Shown here one piece after another: positions 17,333-24,618 of a stretch of DNA of 64,000 nucleotides. A program made the position numbers and the translations under genes. Under the pieces are notes generated by a model, which saw only the letters and a list, made by a program, of their open reading frames with translations, was not told the origin of the DNA and ran no database searches. How positions within the stretch are numbered: the first letter of the stretch is position 1; the number at the start of each line of letters is the position of its first letter. Source of the DNA: UBA11358 sp049517655. Its GTDB lineage: Bacteria; Verrucomicrobiota; Verrucomicrobiia; Limisphaerales; UBA11358. The stretch covers positions 310,001 through 374,000 of the forward strand of contig JBEKRQ010000001.1 of assembly GCA_049517655.1 (NCBI GenBank), written 5' to 3'.

Positions 17333-18943
17333 TTACTCATTCTGCATGGTTCTTTCCTCTTGTGCTTTTAATTCCTGCTTTTGCTGGGTTGTAACTTCCT
17401 CGGCTGAAGCTGGACGTGGCCAAACGATGTCGCCCTTCGGCGGAGCGCCAGAACTGCCCGAACGAAAATCAGGCAGTCTTTGCCGTTCACGCGATGGCAT
17501 TTTCCCGCCGTCATCCACGCAATCTCGTCCGACGGAATAAAGAATGAAATGACCATCATCCGTCAGACGATAGCGCAACGGTTGGCCGTCCATGAAATCA
17601 ACCAGCGGAGTTTTCAGGAGCTCCGGCGCGAGGTCTGTAAGTGTTTTTGGATACGAACCATATTTTCTGCGATATCGTTCGAGTGCAATGGCGGTGATGA
17701 GGATTCTGCGGCGGGCTTCAGCTTCGGCGGCGCGGCCAAGCAAGCTAGAACCTTCCATTTGGAATCTCCTGCTCATTGCTTGCAAGTTCAACCTGACTTG
17801 CATTGGTGAATGATTCTTGAATTGAAATAGAATTACATTCATCACGCCCGGAAGCTGGCGCATCTGTGCCCATGTCGGAGCTTTCACAGCATTGCGGAGT
17901 TCAAGTTCGCGATCTCGATAGAAGAGCAACAGGGCTTTTTCATCGTCCCAGCTTCCGTGTTTACGATAATTGGTGCGGTTCCAGCGATAATTGAGTTCAG
18001 ACCAGATGGAAGGAGGAGATCGTAACGCTTCTTTTAGAAAATCGCTGAACGTTGGACCGGATTCCAAAGGTTCCTGCCGGCCTCGCTGTTCCTTGCGTTC
18101 CCATTGGCACATCGCCACGTCACTGGCGCATTTGAAGGCGGCCGTCTCCGGCAGGTTCTTTAAAAAATCAACTGATTCCCATTCCTGCTGGAGACGGGCA
18201 AGTTGCTCATCCGACCAACCGTTCATTTGGAGCGCCTGCCATGTGGCATTAAACACAAGGTTGGCATCAGCGAACCGGACGAGGTGCGAAATCTCGATTG
18301 GTTCCGGTTCCCAAGCAGTGATCAACCGGGTCGAGGCCAGCAAGTTGGTCCATGCGGCATCTTTGTTGCCATCGTGGATGTCGAGTACGGTCCGGCTGCC
18401 GAGGGTTTGGGTAAGGTTCTTTAGCATCGAGAGATGCGGAAGCAATATGCCGTTGCCACCTCTAGCATCCAGGTTGAAACGAATAGGGCCGGACAGAATT
18501 GCGACACAAGCAGCATCAATCTGCGGCTGGTTGGTATTAATGGCTTTGCGAAATTCCTCCCAAGTGAGTTCATTGCTATCGTCCGGCCACGATCGATATT
18601 GTTTTTTCAACGAATTCTGCTTCCAGACCACAATCGCCAAGTTCGTTCCTATCGCCGCCATGAGGTTCGGATAATCATGAAATGGCTCGGAACGCCGGTT
18701 CGGGCTGGTGGCAGTCAAAATGGCCTCACGGGCACGCAATTCGGCGGAAGTCGAAAAGTCGAAATCAGCGAGGTCAGTCTTAAATCCTTGCTGGCGCAGG
18801 GCCAGACGGGTTGCCTCCACGGCTTTTTGCGCAGCCTTTTGCACGGCGTTGTCCGAGCGCGACAGGAACACGGCACCGATGACGCCAATGATGACGAGAA
18901 CTGCTGCGATTTCCCAAAATAGTTTTCCCAGACGAGTTTTCAC
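17333..18943 (-). CDS. Large single-pass membrane protein, unknown function
   Basis: 536 residues with one N-terminal transmembrane segment (LFWEIAAVLVIIGVIGAVFL) and a long, mainly helical periplasmic part. The C-terminal region RRILITAIALERYRRKYGSYPKTLTDLAPELL and HFILYSVGRDCVDDGG resembles a domain common in Planctomycetes and Verrucomicrobia proteins, where it follows a helical-repeat region. It starts with GTG at 18943 preceded by a GAAGAAG ribosome site. No catalytic residues can be assigned. Together with its smaller minus-strand neighbour it may form a two-gene unit. Confidence 0.6.
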   Translation of the reverse strand: MKTRLGKLFWEIAAVLVIIGVIGAVFLSRSDNAVQKAAQKAVEATRLALRQQGFKTDLADFDFSTSAELRAREAILTATSPNRRSEPFHDYPNLMAAIGTNLAIVVWKQNSLKKQYRSWPDDSNELTWEEFRKAINTNQPQIDAACVAILSGPIRFNLDARGGNGILLPHLSMLKNLTQTLGSRTVLDIHDGNKDAAWTNLLASTRLITAWEPEPIEISHLVRFADANLVFNATWQALQMNGWSDEQLARLQQEWESVDFLKNLPETAAFKCASDVAMCQWERKEQRGRQEPLESGPTFSDFLKEALRSPPSIWSELNYRWNRTNYRKHGSWDDEKALLLFYRDRELELRNAVKAPTWAQMRQLPGVMNVILFQFKNHSPMQVRLNLQAMSRRFQMEGSSLLGRAAEAEARRRILITAIALERYRRKYGSYPKTLTDLAPELLKTPLVDFMDGQPLRYRLTDDGHFILYSVGRDCVDDGGKMPSRERQRLPDFRSGSSGAPPKGDIVWPRPASAEEVTTQQKQELKAQEERTMQNE

Positions 18944-19026
18944 GGGCAGCTTCTTCTGTTATTATCGTATTAACATTTGCTCCATTTGAAAGTTGTTGGC
19001 GAGCATTTTTTGAAGGGGATTTCTGT

Positions 19027-19055
19027 CTTTCTTTTCCGGTGGGAATGTTTAGGCT
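19027..19055 (+). promoter_or_regulatory. Candidate promoter, CTTTCT / TAGGCT type
   Basis: CTTTCT at 19027-19032 and TAGGCT at 19050-19055, 17 bases apart. TAGGCT ends 8 bases before the ATG at 19064. The block TTAGGCTTTGC also precedes rfbA at the same distance from the ATG. Confidence 0.35.
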
Positions 19056-19063
19056 TTGCAACC

Positions 19064-19534
19064 ATGAACGGCGTCATCCACCGCGTTGGATTTTTGGCCG
19101 TGCTGTTGCTTTTGGCTGTTTCCTTGAAGGCCAATCCGATTAGCGTAAACGAAGGTCCTGTTTCGCTCGGAATTATTGTCCCTGTCACCCTTGCCATTTT
19201 GGCGGAGGCGGTCTGTATTTTATTGCTTCTCCGGCGCTGGCGAACACCGCATTTTTTCCTTCTCTGTCTCATGGGGATGCATCTACTCACGTATCCGGTA
19301 TTTCTGGGATTACTCTGGCTTTCTGAAGGTTTGCGCCCAGCTTTTGCGGTGGCAATGGGGGAAGGATTAATCGTGTTGATTGAAGGAGGTTTGATTTATC
19401 TGCTTTGTCGTTTCGCGCCTTCTGCCAAAGTAAGTTTTCCTATGCCATCTTTCCTTAAATGTTTATTTGCATCACTAGTCGGGAACGTTTGTTCGGTTGC
19501 GGTCTTTCCACTGCTAATGATTCTTCATGTTTGA
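19064..19534 (+). CDS. Small multi-pass membrane protein, unknown
   Basis: A 156-residue protein starting MNGVIHRVGF, with about four hydrophobic membrane segments and a short charged C-terminus. No known motif is recognised. The ATG at 19064 is chosen because the preceding sequence carries a promoter-like block and because the longer frame from 18977 has no ribosome site. It stands between the minus-strand unknown gene and rfbA, 83 bases upstream of rfbA. An exporter or lipid-related role cannot be claimed. Confidence 0.5.
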   Translation: MNGVIHRVGFLAVLLLLAVSLKANPISVNEGPVSLGIIVPVTLAILAEAVCILLLLRRWRTPHFFLLCLMGMHLLTYPVFLGLLWLSEGLRPAFAVAMGEGLIVLIEGGLIYLLCRFAPSAKVSFPMPSFLKCLFASLVGNVCSVAVFPLLMILHV

Positions 19535-19580
19535 TTAAATCTTTTATTTAAACGCCAATTTTCCGTTAGCTAACTTCGGC

Positions 19581-19609
19581 TTTCCTTTTCGGGAGAAAAT
19601 TCTTAGGCT
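19581..19609 (+). promoter_or_regulatory. Candidate promoter of the rfb operon
   Basis: TTTCCT at 19581-19586 and TAGGCT at 19604-19609 with a 17-base spacer. TAGGCT ends 8 bases before the rfbA ATG, giving a near-leaderless transcript. Similar to the block upstream of the gene at 19064. Confidence 0.4.
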
Positions 19610-19617
19610 TTGCGCTA

Positions 19618-20505
19618 ATGAAAGGAATCATCCTTGCCGGTGGCGCTGGGTCGCGCCTGTATCCGCTGACGCTGGTTGCGAGCAAACAGCTTCAGCCGGT
19701 CTATGACAAACCGATGGTATATTATCCGCTGACGACGCTCATCGAAGGCGGCATCCGCGAGTTGTGCCTGATTTCCACGCCGCACGATTTGCCGCGGTTT
19801 CGCCAATTGCTGGGTGATGGCAGCCGGTTTGGGATTTCCATCGAATACCGCGAACAGTCCAAACCCGGAGGCATCGCCCAGGCGTTTCTGATTGCCGAAT
19901 CGTTCGTCGCCAGGGACAACGTCGCGCTGATTTTAGGTGACAATATTTTTTATGGCAGTGACGTGTTTTATCGCCAGTTTGCCGAATTCAAAAGCGGCGC
20001 GACGATTTTCGGTTATCACGTTCATGACCCCGAACGCTATGGCGTCGTGGAGTTTGATGCCAAAGGTCAGGCCATTTCGATTGAGGAAAAGCCGAAACAA
20101 CCCAAAAGCAACTACGCCATTCCGGGGCTTTATATTTACGACGGTGAAGTGACGGCCATCGCGAAATCGCTGAAGCCATCGGCGCGCGGCGAATTGGAAA
20201 TCACGGACATAAACCTGGCATACCTGCGGCGCGGACAGTTGCGGGTGCACCGGCTGAGCCGCGGGTTCGCCTGGCTCGATGCCGGCACCAGCAGCAGTCT
20301 TCACGACGCTTCGGCTTATGTGCAAACGATTGAAAAACGCGCCGCCATCAAAATCGGATGCCCGGAGGAGGCAGCGTTCCGCGCCGGGTTCCTGTCGCTG
20401 CCGCAACTGGAGGAACTCGCCAACAAAATGCCGAAGTGCGAATACCGCGATTATCTGACTGAGGTTGTGGCGGAGGCGCGGCGGTTGGCTGCATCCAGCG
20501 CTTGA
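19618..20505 (+). CDS. rfbA: Glucose-1-phosphate thymidylyltransferase
   Basis: 295 residues with the nucleotidyltransferase signature GIILAGGAGSRLYPLT at the N-terminus, KQLQPVYDKPMVYYPL, and LILGDNIFYG with the metal-binding Asp. The enzyme makes dTDP-glucose from dTTP and glucose 1-phosphate, the first step towards dTDP-L-rhamnose. Length matches the short RfbA/RmlA type. It heads a four-gene cluster rfbA-rfbC-rfbD-rfbB whose later genes are tightly spaced. Confidence 0.95.
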   Translation: MKGIILAGGAGSRLYPLTLVASKQLQPVYDKPMVYYPLTTLIEGGIRELCLISTPHDLPRFRQLLGDGSRFGISIEYREQSKPGGIAQAFLIAESFVARDNVALILGDNIFYGSDVFYRQFAEFKSGATIFGYHVHDPERYGVVEFDAKGQAISIEEKPKQPKSNYAIPGLYIYDGEVTAIAKSLKPSARGELEITDINLAYLRRGQLRVHRLSRGFAWLDAGTSSSLHDASAYVQTIEKRAAIKIGCPEEAAFRAGFLSLPQLEELANKMPKCEYRDYLTEVVAEARRLAASSA

Positions 20506-20596
20506 GCGCTTTTGAAATGAGCAACACCTTGCGATTGTTATCCGGAACGCGGCCTTCAGGCTGTGCGTTTCGGTTCGGACAAATCTCTATTGAGCG

Positions 20597-21145
20597 ATGA
20601 ACGTCATCACTTGCGAACTGCCGGGATTGCTGATCATCGAGCCGAAAGTTTTTGGTGACGCGCGCGGCTTTTTCATGGAGACGTGGAACCGCCAGCGTTA
20701 CCATGAGGCGGGACTGGACTGGAATTTCGTGCAGGACAACGTGTCGCTTTCACGGCGGGGCATCCTGCGCGGGTTGCATTTTCAGAATCCATCCCCCCAA
20801 GGCAAGCTGGTCTTTGTGCTGCAGGGCGAGGTGTTTGACGTGGCGGTGGATATCCGGCGCAGTTCGCCCACGTTTGGCCGGTGGCACGGCCTGCATCTCT
20901 CCGTCGAGAACAAACGGCAATTTTTCATCCCGCCGGGTTTCGCGCACGGATTTGTGGTGCTGAGCGAGACCGCGCTGTTCGCGTACAAATGCACGAAGCT
21001 CTACGCACCGCAGAATGAGTTGACGCTCGCGTGGAACGATCCCGACATTGGCATCCAATGGCCGCTGGACAACCCACAGCTTTCGGAAAAGGACGCGCAT
21101 GGGCTGCGATTGAAGGATCTTCCCAAGGATCGCCTGTTTGCCTGA
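20597..21145 (+). CDS. rfbC: dTDP-4-dehydrorhamnose 3,5-epimerase
   Basis: 182-residue cupin-fold epimerase. Typical stretches are FGDARGFFMETWN, SRRGILRGLHFQ with the catalytic His, GEVFDVAVDIR with the Asp partner, and FIPPGFAHGFVVLSE. It epimerises C3 and C5 of dTDP-4-keto-6-deoxyglucose. It begins 91 bases after rfbA and ends 16 bases before the rfbD start. Confidence 0.94.
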   Translation: MNVITCELPGLLIIEPKVFGDARGFFMETWNRQRYHEAGLDWNFVQDNVSLSRRGILRGLHFQNPSPQGKLVFVLQGEVFDVAVDIRRSSPTFGRWHGLHLSVENKRQFFIPPGFAHGFVVLSETALFAYKCTKLYAPQNELTLAWNDPDIGIQWPLDNPQLSEKDAHGLRLKDLPKDRLFA

Positions 21146-21161
21146 ACGACGTCTGCGCACC

Positions 21162-22034
21162 ATGAAAATTTTGCTCCTCGGAAAAAACGGCCAGGTTGGC
21201 TGGGAACTGCGCCGTACCCTCGCGCCGCTGGCGGAGGTGGTGGCGGTGGATTATCCCGAAATCAACTTCACCGACACATCGGCGCTGCGGCGGCTCGTGG
21301 CCGGGACGCGTCCAGCTGTGGTGGTGAACGCGGCGGCCTACACGGCGGTGGACAAGGCCGAGACGGAAACGGAACTTTGCCGGCAGATCAACGCGGTCGC
21401 GCCGGGAGTTCTGGCCGAAGAGGCGAAGAAGGCCGGCGCGCTGATGGTGCATTACTCGACGGACTACATTTTTGACGGGACGAAGACGTCGCCTTACGTC
21501 GAAACCGACGCGCCGAATCCGCTGGGCGCTTACGGGCGGTCAAAATTGGAAGGCGACCAGGCGGTGAAGGCCTCAGGCGCGGACCATTTGATTTTCCGGC
21601 TGTGCTGGATTTATGGCGCACGCGGCCAGAATTTCATGCTCACGATGCAACGGCTGGCGCGCGAGCGTGAGAAATTGCGCGTGGTGCGTGACCAATTTGG
21701 CTGTCCGACCTGGTCGCGAATGATCGCCGAAACCACGGCGCTGGCGCTCAAGCAGGTCCTGGCCGGCGCGGATGTTTCCGCGGTCAACGGTGAATATCAC
21801 CTTGCCGCCAGCGGCCAGACCAACTGGCATGAGTTTGCTTCCCGCATCATCGAATTGATGCCGGACGCGGAACGGAAATGCCGCGAGGTGGAAGCAATCA
21901 CCACACCGGAGTATCCGACGCCTGCAAAACGCCCGGCGTATTCGGTTTTGGCTTGCGGCAAATTGCAAAAAACTTTCAGGTTGCGGCTCCCGGATTGGGA
22001 GACCAGCCTGCGACAAGTCCTGGATAAACCATGA
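21162..22034 (+). CDS. rfbD: dTDP-4-dehydrorhamnose reductase
   Basis: 290 residues of the short-chain dehydrogenase family. The nucleotide-binding GKNGQVGWELRR lies at the N-terminus. The catalytic YxxxK appears as AYGRSKLEG after VHYSTDYIFDGT. It makes the last reduction to dTDP-L-rhamnose with NAD(P)H. ATG at 21162 (MKILLLG) is the family start; an in-frame codon eight residues earlier lies inside the rfbC end region. The stop codon overlaps the rfbB start (ATGA), implying translational coupling. Confidence 0.94.
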   Translation: MKILLLGKNGQVGWELRRTLAPLAEVVAVDYPEINFTDTSALRRLVAGTRPAVVVNAAAYTAVDKAETETELCRQINAVAPGVLAEEAKKAGALMVHYSTDYIFDGTKTSPYVETDAPNPLGAYGRSKLEGDQAVKASGADHLIFRLCWIYGARGQNFMLTMQRLAREREKLRVVRDQFGCPTWSRMIAETTALALKQVLAGADVSAVNGEYHLAASGQTNWHEFASRIIELMPDAERKCREVEAITTPEYPTPAKRPAYSVLACGKLQKTFRLRLPDWETSLRQVLDKP

Positions 22035-23068
22035 AACTGCTCATTACTGGCGGCGCCGGCTTCATCGGCTCAAACGTGATTCATCACGTGATTGACCGGT
22101 CGGAGGTCACGCGGCTGGTGAATCTCGATTGCCTGACTTACGCAGGGCATCCGGAAAATCTGGAGAAGGTTTCCCGGCACCCGAAATATTTTTTTGAAAA
22201 GGTGGATTTGCGCGACAAAGCCGCCGTCCTGCGCGTCGTCGAGCGGCACGCCATCACGCACGTCATGCACCTCGCGGCGGAATCGCACGTGGACCGTTCC
22301 ATCACCGGTCCGGGAGATTTCATTCACACCAACGTCGTCGGCACGTTCAATCTGCTCGAAGCCTGCCGCGCCTGTTGGTTGAGTCCGGAGTCCGGAGTCC
22401 AAAGTCCAAAGTCAGAGGTTCGTTTTCATCATGTTTCGACGGACGAAGTTTATGGTTCGCTCGGCCCGAAAGGCCATTTTACCGAGACGACGCCTTACGC
22501 GCCAAACTCGCCTTATTCCGCCAGCAAAGCTGCCAGCGACATGCTCGTGCGGGCGTATCATCACACCTATGGTCTGCCGGCCGTCATCACGAATTGCTCG
22601 AACAATTACGGCCCGTATCAATTTCCTGAAAAACTCATCCCTGTCGCCATCCAGAGCATTCTGGCGCGCAAACCGGTGCCGGTCTATGGCGACGGCATGA
22701 ACGTGCGGGACTGGCTTTACGTGCGCGACCACGCGGAAGCATTGTGGCTGGCGCTCACGCGCGGGCGCGACGGCGAGACCTATAACATCGGCGGCCACAA
22801 CGAATGGGCGAACATCCGCATCGTCGAGTTGATTTGTGACACTGTTGACCGTCTCGCGCCCAAACTGGGCGGCAATTCACGCAAGCTCATCACATTTGTG
22901 AAAGACCGCCCCGGCCACGACCGTCGTTACGCCATTGACGCGACGAAAATTAAAAACGAATTGGGCTGGACGCCCGCCCACAAATTTGAGCAGGGCATTC
23001 GCGAGACGGTTCAGTGGTATCTCGACAATCAAGATTGGATCATAAAGGTGGAATTGTTGAACGTTTAA
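22031..23068 (+). CDS. rfbB: dTDP-glucose 4,6-dehydratase with in-frame repeat insertion
   Basis: 345 residues. Motifs are TGGAGFIGSNVIHHV at the N-terminus, the HVSTDEVYGSLG site with catalytic Thr, Asp and Glu, and SPYSASKAASDM with the YxxxK pair. It converts dTDP-glucose to dTDP-4-keto-6-deoxyglucose. Residues about 117-129 (SPESGVQSPKSEVR region) are not part of the normal fold: they are encoded by a GAGTCCG-type heptamer tract at 22381-22415 between a helix and the catalytic strand. The frame is kept, so the enzyme could still work. Confidence 0.92.
   Translation: MKLLITGGAGFIGSNVIHHVIDRSEVTRLVNLDCLTYAGHPENLEKVSRHPKYFFEKVDLRDKAAVLRVVERHAITHVMHLAAESHVDRSITGPGDFIHTNVVGTFNLLEACRACWLSPESGVQSPKSEVRFHHVSTDEVYGSLGPKGHFTETTPYAPNSPYSASKAASDMLVRAYHHTYGLPAVITNCSNNYGPYQFPEKLIPVAIQSILARKPVPVYGDGMNVRDWLYVRDHAEALWLALTRGRDGETYNIGGHNEWANIRIVELICDTVDRLAPKLGGNSRKLITFVKDRPGHDRRYAIDATKIKNELGWTPAHKFEQGIRETVQWYLDNQDWIIKVELLNV
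22381..22415. repeat. In-frame heptamer tract inside rfbB
   Basis: Five tandem GAGTCCG/AAGTCCA-type heptamers. Three units cover 21 bases or seven codons, so the tract adds a low-complexity peptide without breaking the frame. Confidence 0.8.
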
Positions 23069-23099
23069 CTGTTCGCATTCTCAAATTATCTGAACATTC

Positions 23100-24461
23100 A
23101 TGTCTCGGATGCGCCAGTGTGTTTTTTGCCTGCTGCTCGCGTGCAGCTTGACCGCCTTGGGCGCGCGCGCTGCGGAGACGAACTCGATTGTCTGGAATAA
23201 GACCACAGACCGCGTGAACGCAGACGTGAGTTCACTCGGTTTATCCCAATTACTGGAACAAATCACCGCCCAAACCGGCTGGCGGGTCTATGTCGAGCCG
23301 GGCACGACGCGCAACGCGTCCGCAAAATTCAAAAATTTGCCGTCCGGGGAGGCGTTGAGAATGTTGTTCGGCAATTTGAATTTTGCACTCGTGCCGCAGA
23401 CGAATGCCGCGTCGCGACTCTACGTTTTCACCACCAAAATGCAAAATGCCACACGACTGGTGCACGCGCCCGGAACGACGGCGGCCAGGCGTGTGGCGAA
23501 TGAATTGCTTGTGAAGCTCAAGCCCGGTGCGGACATTGATGCTCTTGCCAAACTGCTTGGCGCGAAAGTCGTTGGCCGCAACGACAAACTGGGCATCTAC
23601 CGTTTGCAATTCGGCGATGCGGCCGCCACGGATGCTGCGCTCGGCCAGCTTCAGAATAACAGCGACGTGGCCGACGTGGATTACAATTATTATTTTGATC
23701 CGCCAACCACTCCGCAATTGCTCTCGTCCGCGCCCATACCGCCGCTTTCATTGCAACTTAATCCGCCGGGTGATTCCGGAAAAATCATCGTTGGCTTGGT
23801 GGACACAGGAATGCAATCGCTTGGCCCCGATCTGGATAAATTTATTCTAAAGCAAATCTCCGTCGCTGGTGACGCGCCGGCAAACAGCAGCGACATGACG
23901 CATGGCACGGCGATGGCCTATACCATTTTGGAGGCCATTGCGCTGGCAGCAGGCGGCAGCAGTTCAGTGCAGATTCTGCCCGTTGATGTTTACGGCGCGA
24001 ATCCCATGACGACCACCTGGGATGTGGCGCTCGGGATTCAGGCGGTTGTTGACAAGGGCGCAACCGTCATCAACTTGAGCCTCGGTGGCGCGGGTGACAG
24101 TTCGATTCTGAACAACGTGATCCAACAGGCGATTGCTGCCGGAATTCCGGTTTACGCGGCGGCGGGCAATCAGCCGGTGTCCACGCCGACTTATCCAGCG
24201 GCGACTCCAGGCGTCATTGCCGTGACCGCGTTGCAGAACGGCCGGATTGCGCCGTATGCCGACTTCGGCAGCTTTGTGGACTTGGCCCTGCCCGGGACAA
24301 GTGTGGTCTATTTCGGCAACCAAGCTTACCTGGTTCAGGGCACTTCCACTGCCACGGCCAATGCGACCGGTGTGGCGGCGGGAACAAAGGGGGCGACCGG
24401 ATGGAACTGGACACAAATTGATGCCAAGATGCTGCAAAAGTTTCCCGTTCCGGCAAAATAA
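23100..24461 (+). CDS. Secreted subtilisin-like serine protease (S8)
   Basis: 453 residues with an N-terminal signal peptide (CVFCLLLACSLTALGARA). A first domain of about 100 residues resembles the STN/secretin-type beta-alpha fold (GLSQLLEQITAQTGWRVYV). An inhibitor-I9-like part follows, and then the S8 domain. The catalytic triad is visible: Asp in IVGLVDTGM, His in MTHGTAMAY and Ser in GTSTATANATG. The protein should act outside the cytoplasm. It sits 31 bases after rfbB but is not obviously part of sugar synthesis. Confidence 0.82.
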   Translation: MSRMRQCVFCLLLACSLTALGARAAETNSIVWNKTTDRVNADVSSLGLSQLLEQITAQTGWRVYVEPGTTRNASAKFKNLPSGEALRMLFGNLNFALVPQTNAASRLYVFTTKMQNATRLVHAPGTTAARRVANELLVKLKPGADIDALAKLLGAKVVGRNDKLGIYRLQFGDAAATDAALGQLQNNSDVADVDYNYYFDPPTTPQLLSSAPIPPLSLQLNPPGDSGKIIVGLVDTGMQSLGPDLDKFILKQISVAGDAPANSSDMTHGTAMAYTILEAIALAAGGSSSVQILPVDVYGANPMTTTWDVALGIQAVVDKGATVINLSLGGAGDSSILNNVIQQAIAAGIPVYAAAGNQPVSTPTYPAATPGVIAVTALQNGRIAPYADFGSFVDLALPGTSVVYFGNQAYLVQGTSTATANATGVAAGTKGATGWNWTQIDAKMLQKFPVPAK

Positions 24462-24618
24462 AATTCGCACGCACGCCAGTATGACTGGCAGCCGATTTTG
24501 CCGGAACCGCATTGGATTTTTGTTCGGCACGGCGATTGCGGCAGGTGCGTGTTCGGTTTGACAAAAAAGATTTTCTTCGCATGTTTGCCGCGCCCGGTGT
24601 AAAAGCGCGGGCACACAA